From contig JBLNCP010000036.1 in the NCBI GenBank assembly GCA_050260775.1, positions 62,001 through 126,000 on the forward strand: a stretch of 64,000 nt of DNA, in the 5' to 3' direction. This stretch comes from CALABS01 sp050260775 (GTDB taxonomy: Bacteria; Pseudomonadota; Alphaproteobacteria; Rhodospirillales; Magnetospirillaceae). The notes under the pieces were generated by a model, which saw only the letters and a list, made by a program, of their open reading frames with translations, made no database searches and was not told the DNA's origin. Position 1 is the stretch's first letter. Every line of letters begins with the position of its first letter. Made by a program: the position numbers and the translations under genes. Below, one piece after another: positions 8,231 through 17,681 of the stretch.

Positions 8231-10006
8231 TCACATCTTTTCCAGCTCGTCGATGAAGCCGACCACCACCTCCAGCCCCTTGCGCCAGAACGCCGGGTCG
8301 CTGGCGTCGAGGCCGAACGGGGCGAGCAGCTCCTTGTGGCGGAGCGTGCCGCCGGCCCGCAGCATCTCCAGGTACTTGTGCTCGAAGTCGGGGGCGCCCG
8401 CGCTGTAGACCGAGTACAGCGAGTTCACCAGGCAGTCGCCGAACGCGTAGGCGTAGACGTAGAAGGGCGAGTGGATGAAGTGGGGGATGTAGGTCCAGAA
8501 CGCCTTGTACTCGTCGTGGAAGCGCAGCGCCGGCCCCAGGCTTTCGATCTGCACCTGCATCCAGATCTCGCCGATGCGGTCGGGCGACAGCTCGCCCCGG
8601 CGGCGTTCCTCGTGGACCATGCGCTCGAACTCGTAGAAGGCGATCTGGCGCACCACCGTGTTCAGCATGTCCTCAACCTTGCCCGCCAGCATGGCCTTGC
8701 GCCGCTTCGGCTCGATCTCGGCGGCCAGCATGGCCTGGAAGGTCAGCATTTCGCCGAACACCGAGGCGGTCTCGGCCAGGGTCAGCGGGGTGTCCGACAT
8801 CAGCGCCCCCTGCCCCGCCGCCAGCACCTGGTGGACGCCGTGCCCGAGCTCGTGCGCCAGCGTCATCACGTCGCGGGTCTTGCCCAGGAAGTTGACCAGC
8901 AGGTAGGGGTGGGCCGACGGCACGGTCGGATGGGCGAAGGCGCCGGGCGACTTGCCCGGCCGCACCGGCGCGTCGATCCAGGCCGCGTCGAAAAAGCGGC
9001 GGCCATGGGCCGCCAGCTCGGGGCTGAAGCGCTCGTACGCCGCCAGCACGGTATCGCGGGCGCTCTCCCAGGTGAAGCTGCGCTCGTCGGAATCCGGCAG
9101 CGGCGCATTGCGGTCCCAGTAATCGAGCTGGGTGACGCCGAACCACTTGGCCTTCAGCGCGTAATAGCGATGGCTGAGCTGGGCGTAGCAGCCCTTGACC
9201 GCCGCCACCAGGGCGTCCACCACCTCGTCCTCGACCTGGTTGGCCAGGTTGCGGGCCGAGTGCGGGCGCGGGTAGTTGCGCCACTTGTCCTCGATCTCCT
9301 TGTCCTTGGCCAGGGTGTTGGTGATCAGCGCGAACAGCGGGCTCTGCTCGCCCAGCACCTTGCCCAGCGACTTGGCCGCCGCCTTGCGCACGGCGGCGTC
9401 GCGGTCGCTCATCAGGTGCAGCACTTCGGCCGAGGTCAGCTCCTTGCCGTCCAGCGGAAAGCGCAGCCGCGCCATGGTCTCGTCGAACAGGCGGTTCCAG
9501 GCCGCCCGCCCCGCCACCGACTTCTCGTGCAGCAGACGTTCCAGCTCGTCCGACAGCTGGTGCGGACGATAGACACGCACGTCCCTCAGCCAGGGGGCAT
9601 AGTGGCGCGCCTTTTCGGCGGTCAGCTTCTCGGCCAGGACCTTGTCGTCCAGGCGGTTGATCTCCAGCGTGAAAAACAGGGTATGGGTGGAGATGTCGGT
9701 CACCCGCTCCTGGACGCCCTGGTAGAAGCGGCCGCGCTCGGGATCGGACTGGTCGGCGGCGTACCACAACTGGGCATAGGAGAGCGCCCGGTACAGGATC
9801 TCGCTGATGCGCTCGTATTCGGCGATGGCCTCGCCCAACTGGTCGCCCGACAGCGCGGCCAGACGTGCGTTATAGCGCTCATGGAAGGCCTTGGCGGCTT
9901 CGTCCGCGGCATCGAGGTCTTGGCTGAGCCTGGGGGAGTCCGGCGACGGATAGAGGTCGGAAAGGTCCCACTCGGGCAGGGTGCCGAGGTTGCTCGCGTT
10001 GGTCAT
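8231..10006 (-). CDS. pepF: Oligoendopeptidase F (M3 family metallopeptidase)
   Basis: A 591-residue cytoplasmic zinc peptidase that degrades oligopeptides. The zinc motif HELGHGVHQ (HExxH) lies near residue 385, with a downstream Glu in LTLAETASVFGEML completing the site, as in M3B PepF enzymes. The N terminus MTNASNLGTLPEWDLSDLYP is the standard start with the LGxLPxWDLSDLY motif. The frame remains open upstream to 10390, but the extra sequence has low-complexity shadow composition and no ribosome site. It is divergent from the acyl-CoA synthetase gene. Confidence 0.92.
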   Translation of the reverse strand: MTNASNLGTLPEWDLSDLYPSPDSPRLSQDLDAADEAAKAFHERYNARLAALSGDQLGEAIAEYERISEILYRALSYAQLWYAADQSDPERGRFYQGVQERVTDISTHTLFFTLEINRLDDKVLAEKLTAEKARHYAPWLRDVRVYRPHQLSDELERLLHEKSVAGRAAWNRLFDETMARLRFPLDGKELTSAEVLHLMSDRDAAVRKAAAKSLGKVLGEQSPLFALITNTLAKDKEIEDKWRNYPRPHSARNLANQVEDEVVDALVAAVKGCYAQLSHRYYALKAKWFGVTQLDYWDRNAPLPDSDERSFTWESARDTVLAAYERFSPELAAHGRRFFDAAWIDAPVRPGKSPGAFAHPTVPSAHPYLLVNFLGKTRDVMTLAHELGHGVHQVLAAGQGALMSDTPLTLAETASVFGEMLTFQAMLAAEIEPKRRKAMLAGKVEDMLNTVVRQIAFYEFERMVHEERRRGELSPDRIGEIWMQVQIESLGPALRFHDEYKAFWTYIPHFIHSPFYVYAYAFGDCLVNSLYSVYSAGAPDFEHKYLEMLRAGGTLRHKELLAPFGLDASDPAFWRKGLEVVVGFIDELEKM

Positions 10007-10124
10007 CCAGTGACTCCTTGTCCCGGTCGGGATATGGGTATGGGGGCCGGGCCGGCCAAGAACCGGCATATAAGAGGATGGTCCCGGCACTGGCAAGGGG
10101 CCCTCGTGCATGGGGAGGACGCGC

Positions 10125-11921
10125 ATGTCGGACGTCACCGCGATGCCCAGCCTGACCGCCATGGCCTTCGCCCAGGCGGCGCGCTTCGGCGACCGCCCGC
10201 TGCTGTGGGCCAAGCGGGGCGGCGCCTGGACGCCGCTGTCCTGGGCGCAGACCGCCGAGCGGGCTACCCGCTTTGCCGCAGGGCTGATGGCGCTCGGCAT
10301 CGAACGGGGCGACCGCGTGGCGCTGGTGTCGGAGAACCGCCCGGAATGGGCGATCGCCGACCTCGCCATCATGGCGGCCGGCGCCATCACGGTTCCCGCC
10401 TACATCACCAACACCGCCGCCGACCATCTCCACATCCTCAACAATTCCGGCGCGCGCATGGTGATCGTGTCGACCGCGGACCTGGCCGAGAAGGTGCTGG
10501 CCGCCGCCTGGCAGGCCGACCGCCCCCCCGACGTCATCTGCCTGGAACCGCCCCGCCTCACCCAGGCGCCGGCCGGCGTCAACGTGCTGTCGTGGGAGGA
10601 CGTGGCAGGCGCCGGGACGGGGCTCGAGGACCGCGTGGCCGCCACCGTCGCCGCCACCCGGCGCCAGGACACCGCCTGCCTCATCTACACCTCGGGCACC
10701 GGCGGCGCGCCCAAGGGCGTGATGCTGTCGCATGGGGCCTTGCTGGCCGATTGCGCCGGCGCGCGCATCCTGCTGACCGACCTCGGGCTGGGCGACGAGG
10801 TGTTCCTGTCGTTCCTGCCGCTGTCGCATTCCTACGAGCACACGGTCGGGCTGATGTTCCCGCTGACCATCGGCGCCCAGATCTACTACGCCGAGGGCAT
10901 CGACGCGCTGGCCGCCAACATGATGGAGGTGCACCCGACCATCATGACCGCGGTGCCGCGCCTCTACGAGATGATGCGCGGCCGCATCCTGCGCGCCATC
11001 CACCGGCAGGGCGGCTTCCGCGAGCGGCTGTTCATGCGCGCCCTCGCCCTTGGCGCGAAGCGCTACCAGAACAAGGGGCGGCTGGGCCCGATGGAGCGGA
11101 TCGGCAACCGCGTCCTCGATCGCGTGGTCCGCGACAAGGTGCGCGCCCGCTTCGGCGGCCGCCTGAAGGCGATGGTATCCGGTGGCGCCCCGCTGGCCTA
11201 CGAGGTCGGCCTGTTCTTCACCGCGCTGGGCGTGCGGATCCTGCAGGGCTACGGCCAGACCGAATCTGGCCCGGCCGTCTCGTGCAGCCCGCCGTCCAAG
11301 GTCAAGATCGACACGGTGGGGCCGCCGCTCGCCGGCATCGAGGTGCGCATCGCCCCCGACGGCGAGATCATGGTGCGCGGCGAGGTGGTCATGCAGGGCT
11401 ACTGGAACGATCCCGAGGCCACCGCGCGGGCCATCGCGGCCGACGGCTGGCTCCACACCGGCGACATCGGCGAAATCGATAGCGACGGCTACATCCGCAT
11501 CACCGACCGCAAGAAGGACATCATCGTCAACTCGGGCGGCGACAACATCGCGCCGCAGCGGGTCGAGGGGTTCCTGACCCTGCAGCCCGAGATCGCCCAG
11601 GCCATGGTCCACGGCGACCGCCGCCCCCACCTGGTGGCCCTGATCGTGCCCTCGGTCGAGTGGGCGGAAACGTGGGCGAAGGCGCACCAAAAGCCGGCCA
11701 GCCTGGCGGAGCTCGTGGAGGATGCGGAGTTCCGCAAGGCGATGGCCGAGGCGGTGGAGCGCGTCAACCACGCCCTGTCCACCATCGAGAAGGTGCGGCG
11801 CTTCGCGCTGGTCGCGGACCCCTTCACCACCGGCAACGGCATGCTGACGCCCACCCTGAAGATCCGCCGCCATGTGATCCGCGAGGCCTACGGTGCGGCG
11901 CTGGAGGGCCTATACGGCTGA
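10125..11921 (+). CDS. Long-chain acyl-CoA synthetase (AMP-forming)
   Basis: A 598-residue ANL-superfamily ligase. Motifs: P-loop YTSGTGGAPKGVMLSH near residue 188, GYGQTESGP adenylate motif, and GWLHTGDIGEIDSDGYIRITDRKKDIIVNSGG, the hinge and C-terminal lid region with the catalytic lysine region after it. This arrangement is typical of FadD/FAA-type enzymes (AMP-dependent activation of fatty acids for beta-oxidation or membrane lipids). The ATG at 10125 follows GGGGAGGACGCGC. Its last 34 bases overlap the end of the convergent gene at 11888-12436. Confidence 0.9.
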   Translation: MSDVTAMPSLTAMAFAQAARFGDRPLLWAKRGGAWTPLSWAQTAERATRFAAGLMALGIERGDRVALVSENRPEWAIADLAIMAAGAITVPAYITNTAADHLHILNNSGARMVIVSTADLAEKVLAAAWQADRPPDVICLEPPRLTQAPAGVNVLSWEDVAGAGTGLEDRVAATVAATRRQDTACLIYTSGTGGAPKGVMLSHGALLADCAGARILLTDLGLGDEVFLSFLPLSHSYEHTVGLMFPLTIGAQIYYAEGIDALAANMMEVHPTIMTAVPRLYEMMRGRILRAIHRQGGFRERLFMRALALGAKRYQNKGRLGPMERIGNRVLDRVVRDKVRARFGGRLKAMVSGGAPLAYEVGLFFTALGVRILQGYGQTESGPAVSCSPPSKVKIDTVGPPLAGIEVRIAPDGEIMVRGEVVMQGYWNDPEATARAIAADGWLHTGDIGEIDSDGYIRITDRKKDIIVNSGGDNIAPQRVEGFLTLQPEIAQAMVHGDRRPHLVALIVPSVEWAETWAKAHQKPASLAELVEDAEFRKAMAEAVERVNHALSTIEKVRRFALVADPFTTGNGMLTPTLKIRRHVIREAYGAALEGLYG

Positions 11922-12436
11922 GGCGCCCCCGGCCCTTCCGCGATCAGGTCGTCGATGAAAGCGGTGAAGTCGCGGTCGTAGCCATAGCCGTCGGCACCAC
12001 GGGCTCGTCCCGCCTCCCACCATTTCCGGAACACGGGGTTCCTGACCTGGAGCCGCATGTAGGCCTGCCACCCCTTCCACTGCGTCCGCTTGATCTGCGA
12101 GGGCGTGTGCCTGTTGAAGAGGACATAGATTTTCTCCAGCACGGAGGCGATCCGGTCGCAGGTGAGGTAGGCCCGCACGAGGCCGTCACCGGTGAGTGAG
12201 TCCGCACTCACCCCGGTATGGTAGATGGATACCGGGATGTCGGGCTGTTCGGCCAAGAGTTGATGGAGCTTGGTAAAGGCGTCGTCGGCCTCCCGGAAGA
12301 TCATGTCTTCCCGCTCTCTCTCCTGGCGCTTGAGCTCCATCGAGTATTTGTAAATACCGACCGGCACACCGAACGCCACCATCAGGTTGGCCATGACCTT
12401 GGTGGCCGTGGCCAGGGTGCCAAGATCGGTCATCAT
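11888..12436 (-). CDS. Hypothetical membrane-anchored protein
   Basis: A 182-residue protein not clearly recognised. Residues about 9-28 form one hydrophobic helix, followed by a charged, coiled-coil-like stretch (SMELKRQEREREDMIFREAD) and a helical domain with paired tryptophans (KGWQAY..., KWWEAG). The build resembles DUF4760-type single-pass proteins, but this is a tentative similarity. Starts at 12436 and 12433 (ATGATG) are equivalent; GGGG lies just upstream. Its 3' end overlaps the acyl-CoA synthetase gene tail-to-tail by 34 bases. Codon composition looks like its neighbours. Confidence 0.65.
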   Translation of the reverse strand: MMTDLGTLATATKVMANLMVAFGVPVGIYKYSMELKRQEREREDMIFREADDAFTKLHQLLAEQPDIPVSIYHTGVSADSLTGDGLVRAYLTCDRIASVLEKIYVLFNRHTPSQIKRTQWKGWQAYMRLQVRNPVFRKWWEAGRARGADGYGYDRDFTAFIDDLIAEGPGAPQPYRPSSAAP

Positions 12437-12632
12437 TTGTCCCCGGAGCATGAATGCAGGCTCAGGTCGGCAGGCGACCCAGAGTATGATCTGCGGTTGA
12501 ACGGACCATCCTTATGGCATGGAAGGCTCGCGCCATCAAACGAGCTACCACTTGGCGCGGAACCCCTCGCCCAAGGGGAGGCCGGCGTGGTAAACAGACG
12601 CGGGACAAGCCGGATGCTGAGGGGACCGGTTC

Positions 12633-14744
12633 GTGGGTGAAGCGACTTCCATTTCCGCGGCGACCAGCCGCAGCCAGGACGAGTGGGAACGTCATGCGCG
12701 CGAATTGCTGGACGAGGGTCAGAACTTCCTGGCCCACGACGTCTGCCGCGACGGCCTGAGGGTCCATCCCAACAGCTTCAAGCTCGCCATCTACGGCGCC
12801 ATCGCGCTGTCGCAGACCGGCGCGGTCGACGAGGCCCGCAAGCTGCTGGCCCCGGTGCTCGACGTCATCCTGATCGACGAAGGGCCGTTCCGCCGCCTGC
12901 AGGCCAGCCTCAAGAAGGCCCTCGACTGCATCGACGCCGAGACCGAGGGCTCGCTGGAGGCCATGGCCGGCCTCGCCGAATCCATCGAGCTGGTGCGCGG
13001 CAAGAAGCTGGTCGCCACCGCCGACGCCGAGACCTACACCGCCCTGGCGCGCGTCTTCCGTGAAGCCTGGCTGTCGTCGGGCGAGCGCCGCGACCTCGAA
13101 CACTGCCGCGAGCTGTTCGCCCGTGCCTACGACATCGGCCAGGACCCCCGCGACGGCGTCGACGCCGCCACCATGTCGTGGTTGCTCGGGCACCACGACC
13201 TCGCCCGCTCCCTGGCCCGCTCGGTCGCCGACCAGATGGCCGGCGGCGAGACCGACCCCTCGCTCCCCGTCGACGACCGCTACCGCATGCTCGCCACCAT
13301 GGGCGAGGCGCAGCTGCTGGTCGGCGACGGCGACGGCGCCATCGCCGCCTACCAGTGGGCGCGCGCGCTCGAGGGCGTGCACTACGGCACCATCGTCGCC
13401 GCCCTCAAGCAGATCGAGCTGCTGCGCGATGGCGGCATCCAGGTTCCCGACGAGATCACCGACATCATCAAGCCGCCGACGGTGGTGGTGTTCACCGGGC
13501 ACCCGCTCGACCGCCCCGGCGAGGGGCCCCACTTCCCGCCCGGGCTGGAAGCCGCCGTGCGCGCCGAGATCGTCCGCTCGCTGGACGAGCTGGACGCCCA
13601 GATCGGCTATTCCATGGCCGCCTGCGGCTCGGACCTGCTGTTCATCGAGGCCATGCTCGAGCGCGGCGCCGAGGTCAACATCATGATGCCGTTCGCACTC
13701 GACGACTTCGTCGCCTCGGACCTCCGCTATGCGGGACCGCGCTGGGAGATGCGCTTCAAGAACGCGCTCAAGCTGGCGGCATCGGTGACCTATGCCACCG
13801 AGGAGCGCTTCCTCGGCCACAACATGCTCTACCGCTTCGCCAACCAGTGCCTGCACGGCCTGGCGACGCTGAGGGCGGGCTTCCTCAAGACCTCGCCCTA
13901 TCTGCTGGCGGTGTGGGACATGATGCCCGGCTCGCTGGTCGGCGGCGCCGGCGACTTCATCGACCAGTGGGAAGACATCACCCGGCTGCGCATGATCGAC
14001 CTGGACGGGCTGCTGCAGCAGCATCCCGAGCTGGCCGGCGAGGACGGGCCCGCCATGCCCAACCTCGATTTCGGCGACAACGACGAGGAAGGCGAAGGAC
14101 GCGTCATCCGTTCGATGCTGTTCTGCGACATCGCCGGCTATTCCAAGCTGAAGGAAGAGCACATCCCGGCCTTCCTCGACTTCCTCAACCGCCTCAAGGA
14201 TGGGGTTGCCGCCGCCGGCATCGACCCGCTCTCCATCAACACCTGGGGCGACGCCATCTTCGCGGTGATGGACAAGGCCACGCCCATGGCCGAATACGCC
14301 ATGACCCTGCAGGAGGTGGTGGCCCGCCTGGGCGAAGAGATGCGGGATGTGCTGCCCAATCCGCTCAATCTGCGCATCTCGCTGCATGCGGGACCGGTGT
14401 TCGAGGCCATCGACCCCATCCGCGGCAACGTCAATTTCTACGGCAGCCACATCAACCGTGCCGCCCGCCTCGAGCCGGTGACGGTCATCGGCCACGTCTA
14501 CGCCACGCAGCAATTCGTCGCGGTGCTCACCGCCGAGCAGTCGGCGTTGCGCTCCGAGGCCATGAACAACGGCGAGGAATTCGAAGAAAAGTTCGTCTGC
14601 GAATACGTGGGCGTGCTGTCGCTCGCCAAGGATTTCGGCAAGCAGACCGTCTACCACCTGCGCCGCCGCACCGCCGCCGACGCGCACGAGATGGACGAGT
14701 TTGCCCGCCTGACCCAGCCGGAAGCGGTCCTGAACGAGCATTGA
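12633..14744 (+). CDS. Multidomain class III nucleotide cyclase with TPR-like and SLOG-like domains
   Basis: A 703-residue soluble signalling protein. Residues 15-270 are helical repeats resembling the TPR/TRAFs-binding (DUF4071) region. Residues about 283-450 form a Rossmann-like domain with VVVFTGHPLDRPG, AACGSDLLFIEAMLERGAEVNIMMPF and DDF-ASD, the pattern of the SLOG/LOG superfamily of nucleotide-binding domains. Residues 491-680 are a class III adenylate/guanylate cyclase catalytic domain: metal-binding D499 (FCDIAG) and D540 (NTWGDA), and the N608/R612 pair (INRAAR) that stabilises the transition state. The residue before TWGD, usually Lys in adenylate cyclases, is N536, so substrate choice is open. 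The start is GTG at 12633 with GAGGGG upstream. It is followed by a convergent hemerythrin gene. Confidence 0.8.
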   Translation: MGEATSISAATSRSQDEWERHARELLDEGQNFLAHDVCRDGLRVHPNSFKLAIYGAIALSQTGAVDEARKLLAPVLDVILIDEGPFRRLQASLKKALDCIDAETEGSLEAMAGLAESIELVRGKKLVATADAETYTALARVFREAWLSSGERRDLEHCRELFARAYDIGQDPRDGVDAATMSWLLGHHDLARSLARSVADQMAGGETDPSLPVDDRYRMLATMGEAQLLVGDGDGAIAAYQWARALEGVHYGTIVAALKQIELLRDGGIQVPDEITDIIKPPTVVVFTGHPLDRPGEGPHFPPGLEAAVRAEIVRSLDELDAQIGYSMAACGSDLLFIEAMLERGAEVNIMMPFALDDFVASDLRYAGPRWEMRFKNALKLAASVTYATEERFLGHNMLYRFANQCLHGLATLRAGFLKTSPYLLAVWDMMPGSLVGGAGDFIDQWEDITRLRMIDLDGLLQQHPELAGEDGPAMPNLDFGDNDEEGEGRVIRSMLFCDIAGYSKLKEEHIPAFLDFLNRLKDGVAAAGIDPLSINTWGDAIFAVMDKATPMAEYAMTLQEVVARLGEEMRDVLPNPLNLRISLHAGPVFEAIDPIRGNVNFYGSHINRAARLEPVTVIGHVYATQQFVAVLTAEQSALRSEAMNNGEEFEEKFVCEYVGVLSLAKDFGKQTVYHLRRRTAADAHEMDEFARLTQPEAVLNEH

Positions 14745-14758
14745 GCCCCGGGGCGGCG

Positions 14759-15154
14759 CTATGCCGCCATCACCTCGGGAACATCATAGGCCAGGTCGCG
14801 CAGGTCGGTCCCCCGCAAGTGTACGCCGAGGAAGGCAACCAAGGCGATCAGCAGGCTCGACCGCACGTCCGTGCCGGCGGAAGCGGCCTGGCGCAATTCG
14901 GCAAGCTGGGACCACAGCGCCGCATGCTCGTCGGCATGGGCGGCAAGGGCCGGGCTGCGACGGGCCGCCAGCAGGCTCTCCTCGGCCGCGAACTGCTCGA
15001 CCAGGTACCGGTCGAGCACCGCAAAGGCGGCGGCGGCGACGCCATCGTCGCGGTCGGCCCGGTTCAGCTGATTGATCATCTCGATGACGATCTGCTGGCC
15101 ATGATCGACCCGGTCCCACCCGAGCGAGCGCTCCGCATCCCACGAAATCAGCAT
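14759..15154 (-). CDS. Hemerythrin-like protein with two altered iron ligands
   Basis: A 131-residue four-helix protein of the bacteriohemerythrin family, beginning ISWDAERSLGW, which normally carries a non-haem di-iron site binding O2 or NO. Ligands kept: E58, H73, H77 (HADEH), H112 and D117 (HLRGTD). Two expected histidines are glutamines: Q20 in VDHGQ (usual VDxxH) and Q54 in EQFAAEE (usual HFxxEE); H18 might substitute for the first. The site could hold one iron or bind differently; this is an inference. A complete hemerythrin domain for comparison lies in the protein at 24506-27121. The ATG at 15154 has GAGGG upstream; the frame is open further but without a site. Confidence 0.8.
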   Translation of the reverse strand: MLISWDAERSLGWDRVDHGQQIVIEMINQLNRADRDDGVAAAAFAVLDRYLVEQFAAEESLLAARRSPALAAHADEHAALWSQLAELRQAASAGTDVRSSLLIALVAFLGVHLRGTDLRDLAYDVPEVMAA

Positions 15155-15305
15155 CAGGCCCTCGATCCATGGCGTTCGATGGACGGAGGATGCCGCTTTT
15201 CTCGCACGAGCGAAATCGGGCAGGCACCTTAATTGCGGAATATTTTGCCAGTGGCCGACCGGGCAAGCCCAATACTTTGGCTCAGGCTGTGCGTATAAAA
15301 CACAT

Positions 15306-16142
15306 TTACATGAGGAAGTCTTCAACCACCGTTATCTGCTCCTCGGTGTTGAGGGCCGGCGCGTGACCGCAGCCCGGCACGGTGACGAGGCGGGAACGGG
15401 GACCGCGGGTGGTCATCGCCTCGGCGGTCGCAGGCAGCAGCAGGTCCGAGTTGGCGCCGCGCAGCGTCAGCACCGGGCAGTCGATGGCGTCGTAGACCGG
15501 CCACATCTCATAGGCGTCGGCGTGGCGGGCGAACACCTGCATCACCTGGGGATCGTAGTGCACGGTGATGCGGCCGTCGCCGCGCCGGCGGGCCGAGGTC
15601 TCGGCCATGCGCCGCCATTCCTCGTCGGTCAGGCGGCCATAGCTGACGTAGACCAGGCGCAAAAACTTTTCGAACTCGGTGATCGACGCGAAATCTGGGA
15701 CGGCGGTGACGTACTGGCGGATCCGCTCCACCGCCTCGGGGTTCAGCGCCGGCCCGATGTCGTTGATGACCAGCCGCTCGATCCGCCCCTTGAGCGGCCC
15801 CGCCGCCATGATCATGCCGAGCGCGCCCCCCATCGAGGTCCCGACCCAGCGGCAGGTGCCGATACCCAGGGCCTCGAGCATCGCGACGGCGTGGCCGGCA
15901 TAGGCGGCCAGGGTGTAGTCCGCCTCGGGATTTTCCGACCAGGACGAGAGGCCGCGGCCGATGGTATCCGGGCAGATGACCCGGTAGCGCGACGACAGCC
16001 GCGCCGCGATGGTGTCGAAGTCGCGCCCGGTGCGCGCGAGGCCGTGCCACATCACGATCGCGGGCGCCTCGGCCTCGCCCCATTCGGTGACATGGATCTC
16101 GTGCCCCGAGACGGTGAGGTAGAGAGAGCGCGGTTTCGCCAT
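15306..16142 (-). CDS. Alpha/beta hydrolase
   Basis: A 278-residue alpha/beta-hydrolase-fold enzyme without signal peptide. Residues seen: oxyanion region MWHGLARTGRDFD, nucleophile elbow GTSMGG (Ser near 102), and the C-terminal catalytic His in GCGHAPALNT; an acid is probably in RGANSDLL. The length and GHGxGRTG-like start suit the group that includes haloalkane dehalogenase-like and ester hydrolases. The substrate is unknown. It is divergent from the semialdehyde dehydrogenase gene at 16221, with 78 bases between starts. Confidence 0.82.
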   Translation of the reverse strand: MAKPRSLYLTVSGHEIHVTEWGEAEAPAIVMWHGLARTGRDFDTIAARLSSRYRVICPDTIGRGLSSWSENPEADYTLAAYAGHAVAMLEALGIGTCRWVGTSMGGALGMIMAAGPLKGRIERLVINDIGPALNPEAVERIRQYVTAVPDFASITEFEKFLRLVYVSYGRLTDEEWRRMAETSARRRGDGRITVHYDPQVMQVFARHADAYEMWPVYDAIDCPVLTLRGANSDLLLPATAEAMTTRGPRSRLVTVPGCGHAPALNTEEQITVVEDFLM

Positions 16143-16220
16143 GGAGCGGGCCTTTCAGTTGGCGGGCGGCACGAGTATATCTGGTCATTCCCATTTTTCC
16201 CGCCCCCCTGGATGGATGCC

Positions 16221-17681
16221 ATGAAGCTCGCCGACACCGCCCTCCTCCGCTCGCAGGCCTATGTGGACGGCCGCTGGATCGACGCCGATTCCGGCAAGAC
16301 CTTCGCGGTGACCGACCCGGCCGACGGCCGCGAGATCGGGCGGGTCGCCGCCCTCGGCACCGCCGAGACCCGTCGTGCCATCGAGGCCGCCGACCGGGCC
16401 TGGGGACCTTGGAAATCCAAGACCGCCAAGGAACGCGCCGCCGTCCTGCGCAAGTGGTTCGACCTGATCATCGCCGCCACCGAGGATCTGGCGGTGCTGA
16501 TGACGGCCGAGCAGGGCAAGCCGCTGGCCGAGGCCCGGGGCGAGGTCACCTATGGCGCCGCCTTCGTCGAGTGGTTCGCCGAGGAGGCAAAGCGGGTCTA
16601 CGGCGACGTCATTCCCGAAAACACCGCGGGACGCCGCATCCTGGTGACCAAGGAGCCCGTCGGCGTCGTCGCCGCCATCACGCCCTGGAACTTCCCCGTC
16701 GCCATGATCACGCGCAAGTGCGCCCCGGCGCTGGCCGCCGGCTGCACCGTGGTGGTCAAGCCGGCCGAGGACACGCCGCTGTCGGCGCTGGCGCTGGCCG
16801 AACTGGCCGAGCGCGCCGGCATCCCGGCGGGCGTGTTAAATGTGGTGACCGGCGACGACCCCGCGGTGATCGGCCACGAACTGACCGTCAACCCGCTGGT
16901 GCGCAAGCTCTCCTTCACCGGCTCCACCGAGATCGGGAAGCTGTTGATGAAGCAGAGCGCCCAAACCATGAAGAAGGTGAGCTTCGAACTGGGCGGCAAC
17001 GCGCCCTTCATCGTGTTCGACGACGCCGACCTCGATGCGGCGGTGGCCGGGGCGCTGGCCTCCAAGTATCGCAACACCGGACAGACCTGCGTCTGCGCCA
17101 ACCGAATGCTGGTGCAGGCCGGCATCTACGACGCGTTCGCCGCCAAGCTGGCCGAGGCGGTGGGCGGCCTGAAGGTCGGACCCGGACTGGGCGGCAACAC
17201 CCAGCAGGGCCCGCTGATCAACGCCCACGCCGTCGAGAAAGTGGAGCGCCACATCGCCGATGCGCTGTCCAAGGGCGCCAAGGTGCTGATGGGCGGCAAA
17301 CGCCATGCGCTGGGCGGCACCTTCTTCGAGCCCACCATCCTCACCGGCGTCACCCCCGACATGCTGTGCACCCGCGAGGAGACCTTCGGCCCGGTGGCGC
17401 CGCTGGTGCGGTTCGAGAGCGAGGAGGACGCGGTGCGCATGGCCAACGACACCGAGTTCGGGCTCGCCGCCTATTTCTACTCGCGCGACGTCGGCCGCTG
17501 CTTCCGCGTCGCCCGCGCCCTGGAATACGGCATCGTCGGCGTCAACGAGGGCATCATCTCGACGGAAGTGGCTCCGTTCGGCGGCGTCAAGGAATCCGGC
17601 ATCGGCCGCGAGGGCTCATACCACGGCATGGAAGACTTCCTTGAAGTGAAGTACGTCTGCATGGGTGGATTGGACGCCTGA
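16221..17681 (+). CDS. gabD: NAD(P)-dependent succinate-semialdehyde dehydrogenase
   Basis: A 486-residue aldehyde dehydrogenase closest to the succinate/glutarate-semialdehyde group. Motifs: TPWNFPVAMITRK, KPAEDTPLSALALAELAERAGIP, FTGSTEIGKLL, the general base in FELGGNAPF and the catalytic Cys in NTGQTCVCANR; the paired cysteines CVC are typical of GabD. Likely oxidises succinate semialdehyde to succinate in GABA or polyamine breakdown. ATG codons at 16212 and 16221 are both possible; GGATGG at spacing 5 favours 16221. No gabT is present in the window. Confidence 0.88.
   Translation: MKLADTALLRSQAYVDGRWIDADSGKTFAVTDPADGREIGRVAALGTAETRRAIEAADRAWGPWKSKTAKERAAVLRKWFDLIIAATEDLAVLMTAEQGKPLAEARGEVTYGAAFVEWFAEEAKRVYGDVIPENTAGRRILVTKEPVGVVAAITPWNFPVAMITRKCAPALAAGCTVVVKPAEDTPLSALALAELAERAGIPAGVLNVVTGDDPAVIGHELTVNPLVRKLSFTGSTEIGKLLMKQSAQTMKKVSFELGGNAPFIVFDDADLDAAVAGALASKYRNTGQTCVCANRMLVQAGIYDAFAAKLAEAVGGLKVGPGLGGNTQQGPLINAHAVEKVERHIADALSKGAKVLMGGKRHALGGTFFEPTILTGVTPDMLCTREETFGPVAPLVRFESEEDAVRMANDTEFGLAAYFYSRDVGRCFRVARALEYGIVGVNEGIISTEVAPFGGVKESGIGREGSYHGMEDFLEVKYVCMGGLDA

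Noticed and set aside
8195..11482. Very long plus-strand open frame (1095 codons)
   Set aside because: It runs opposite pepF and then through part of the acyl-CoA synthetase gene in another frame; the translation is Arg/Gly/His-rich with no family motif, as expected of a shadow of GC-rich genes.
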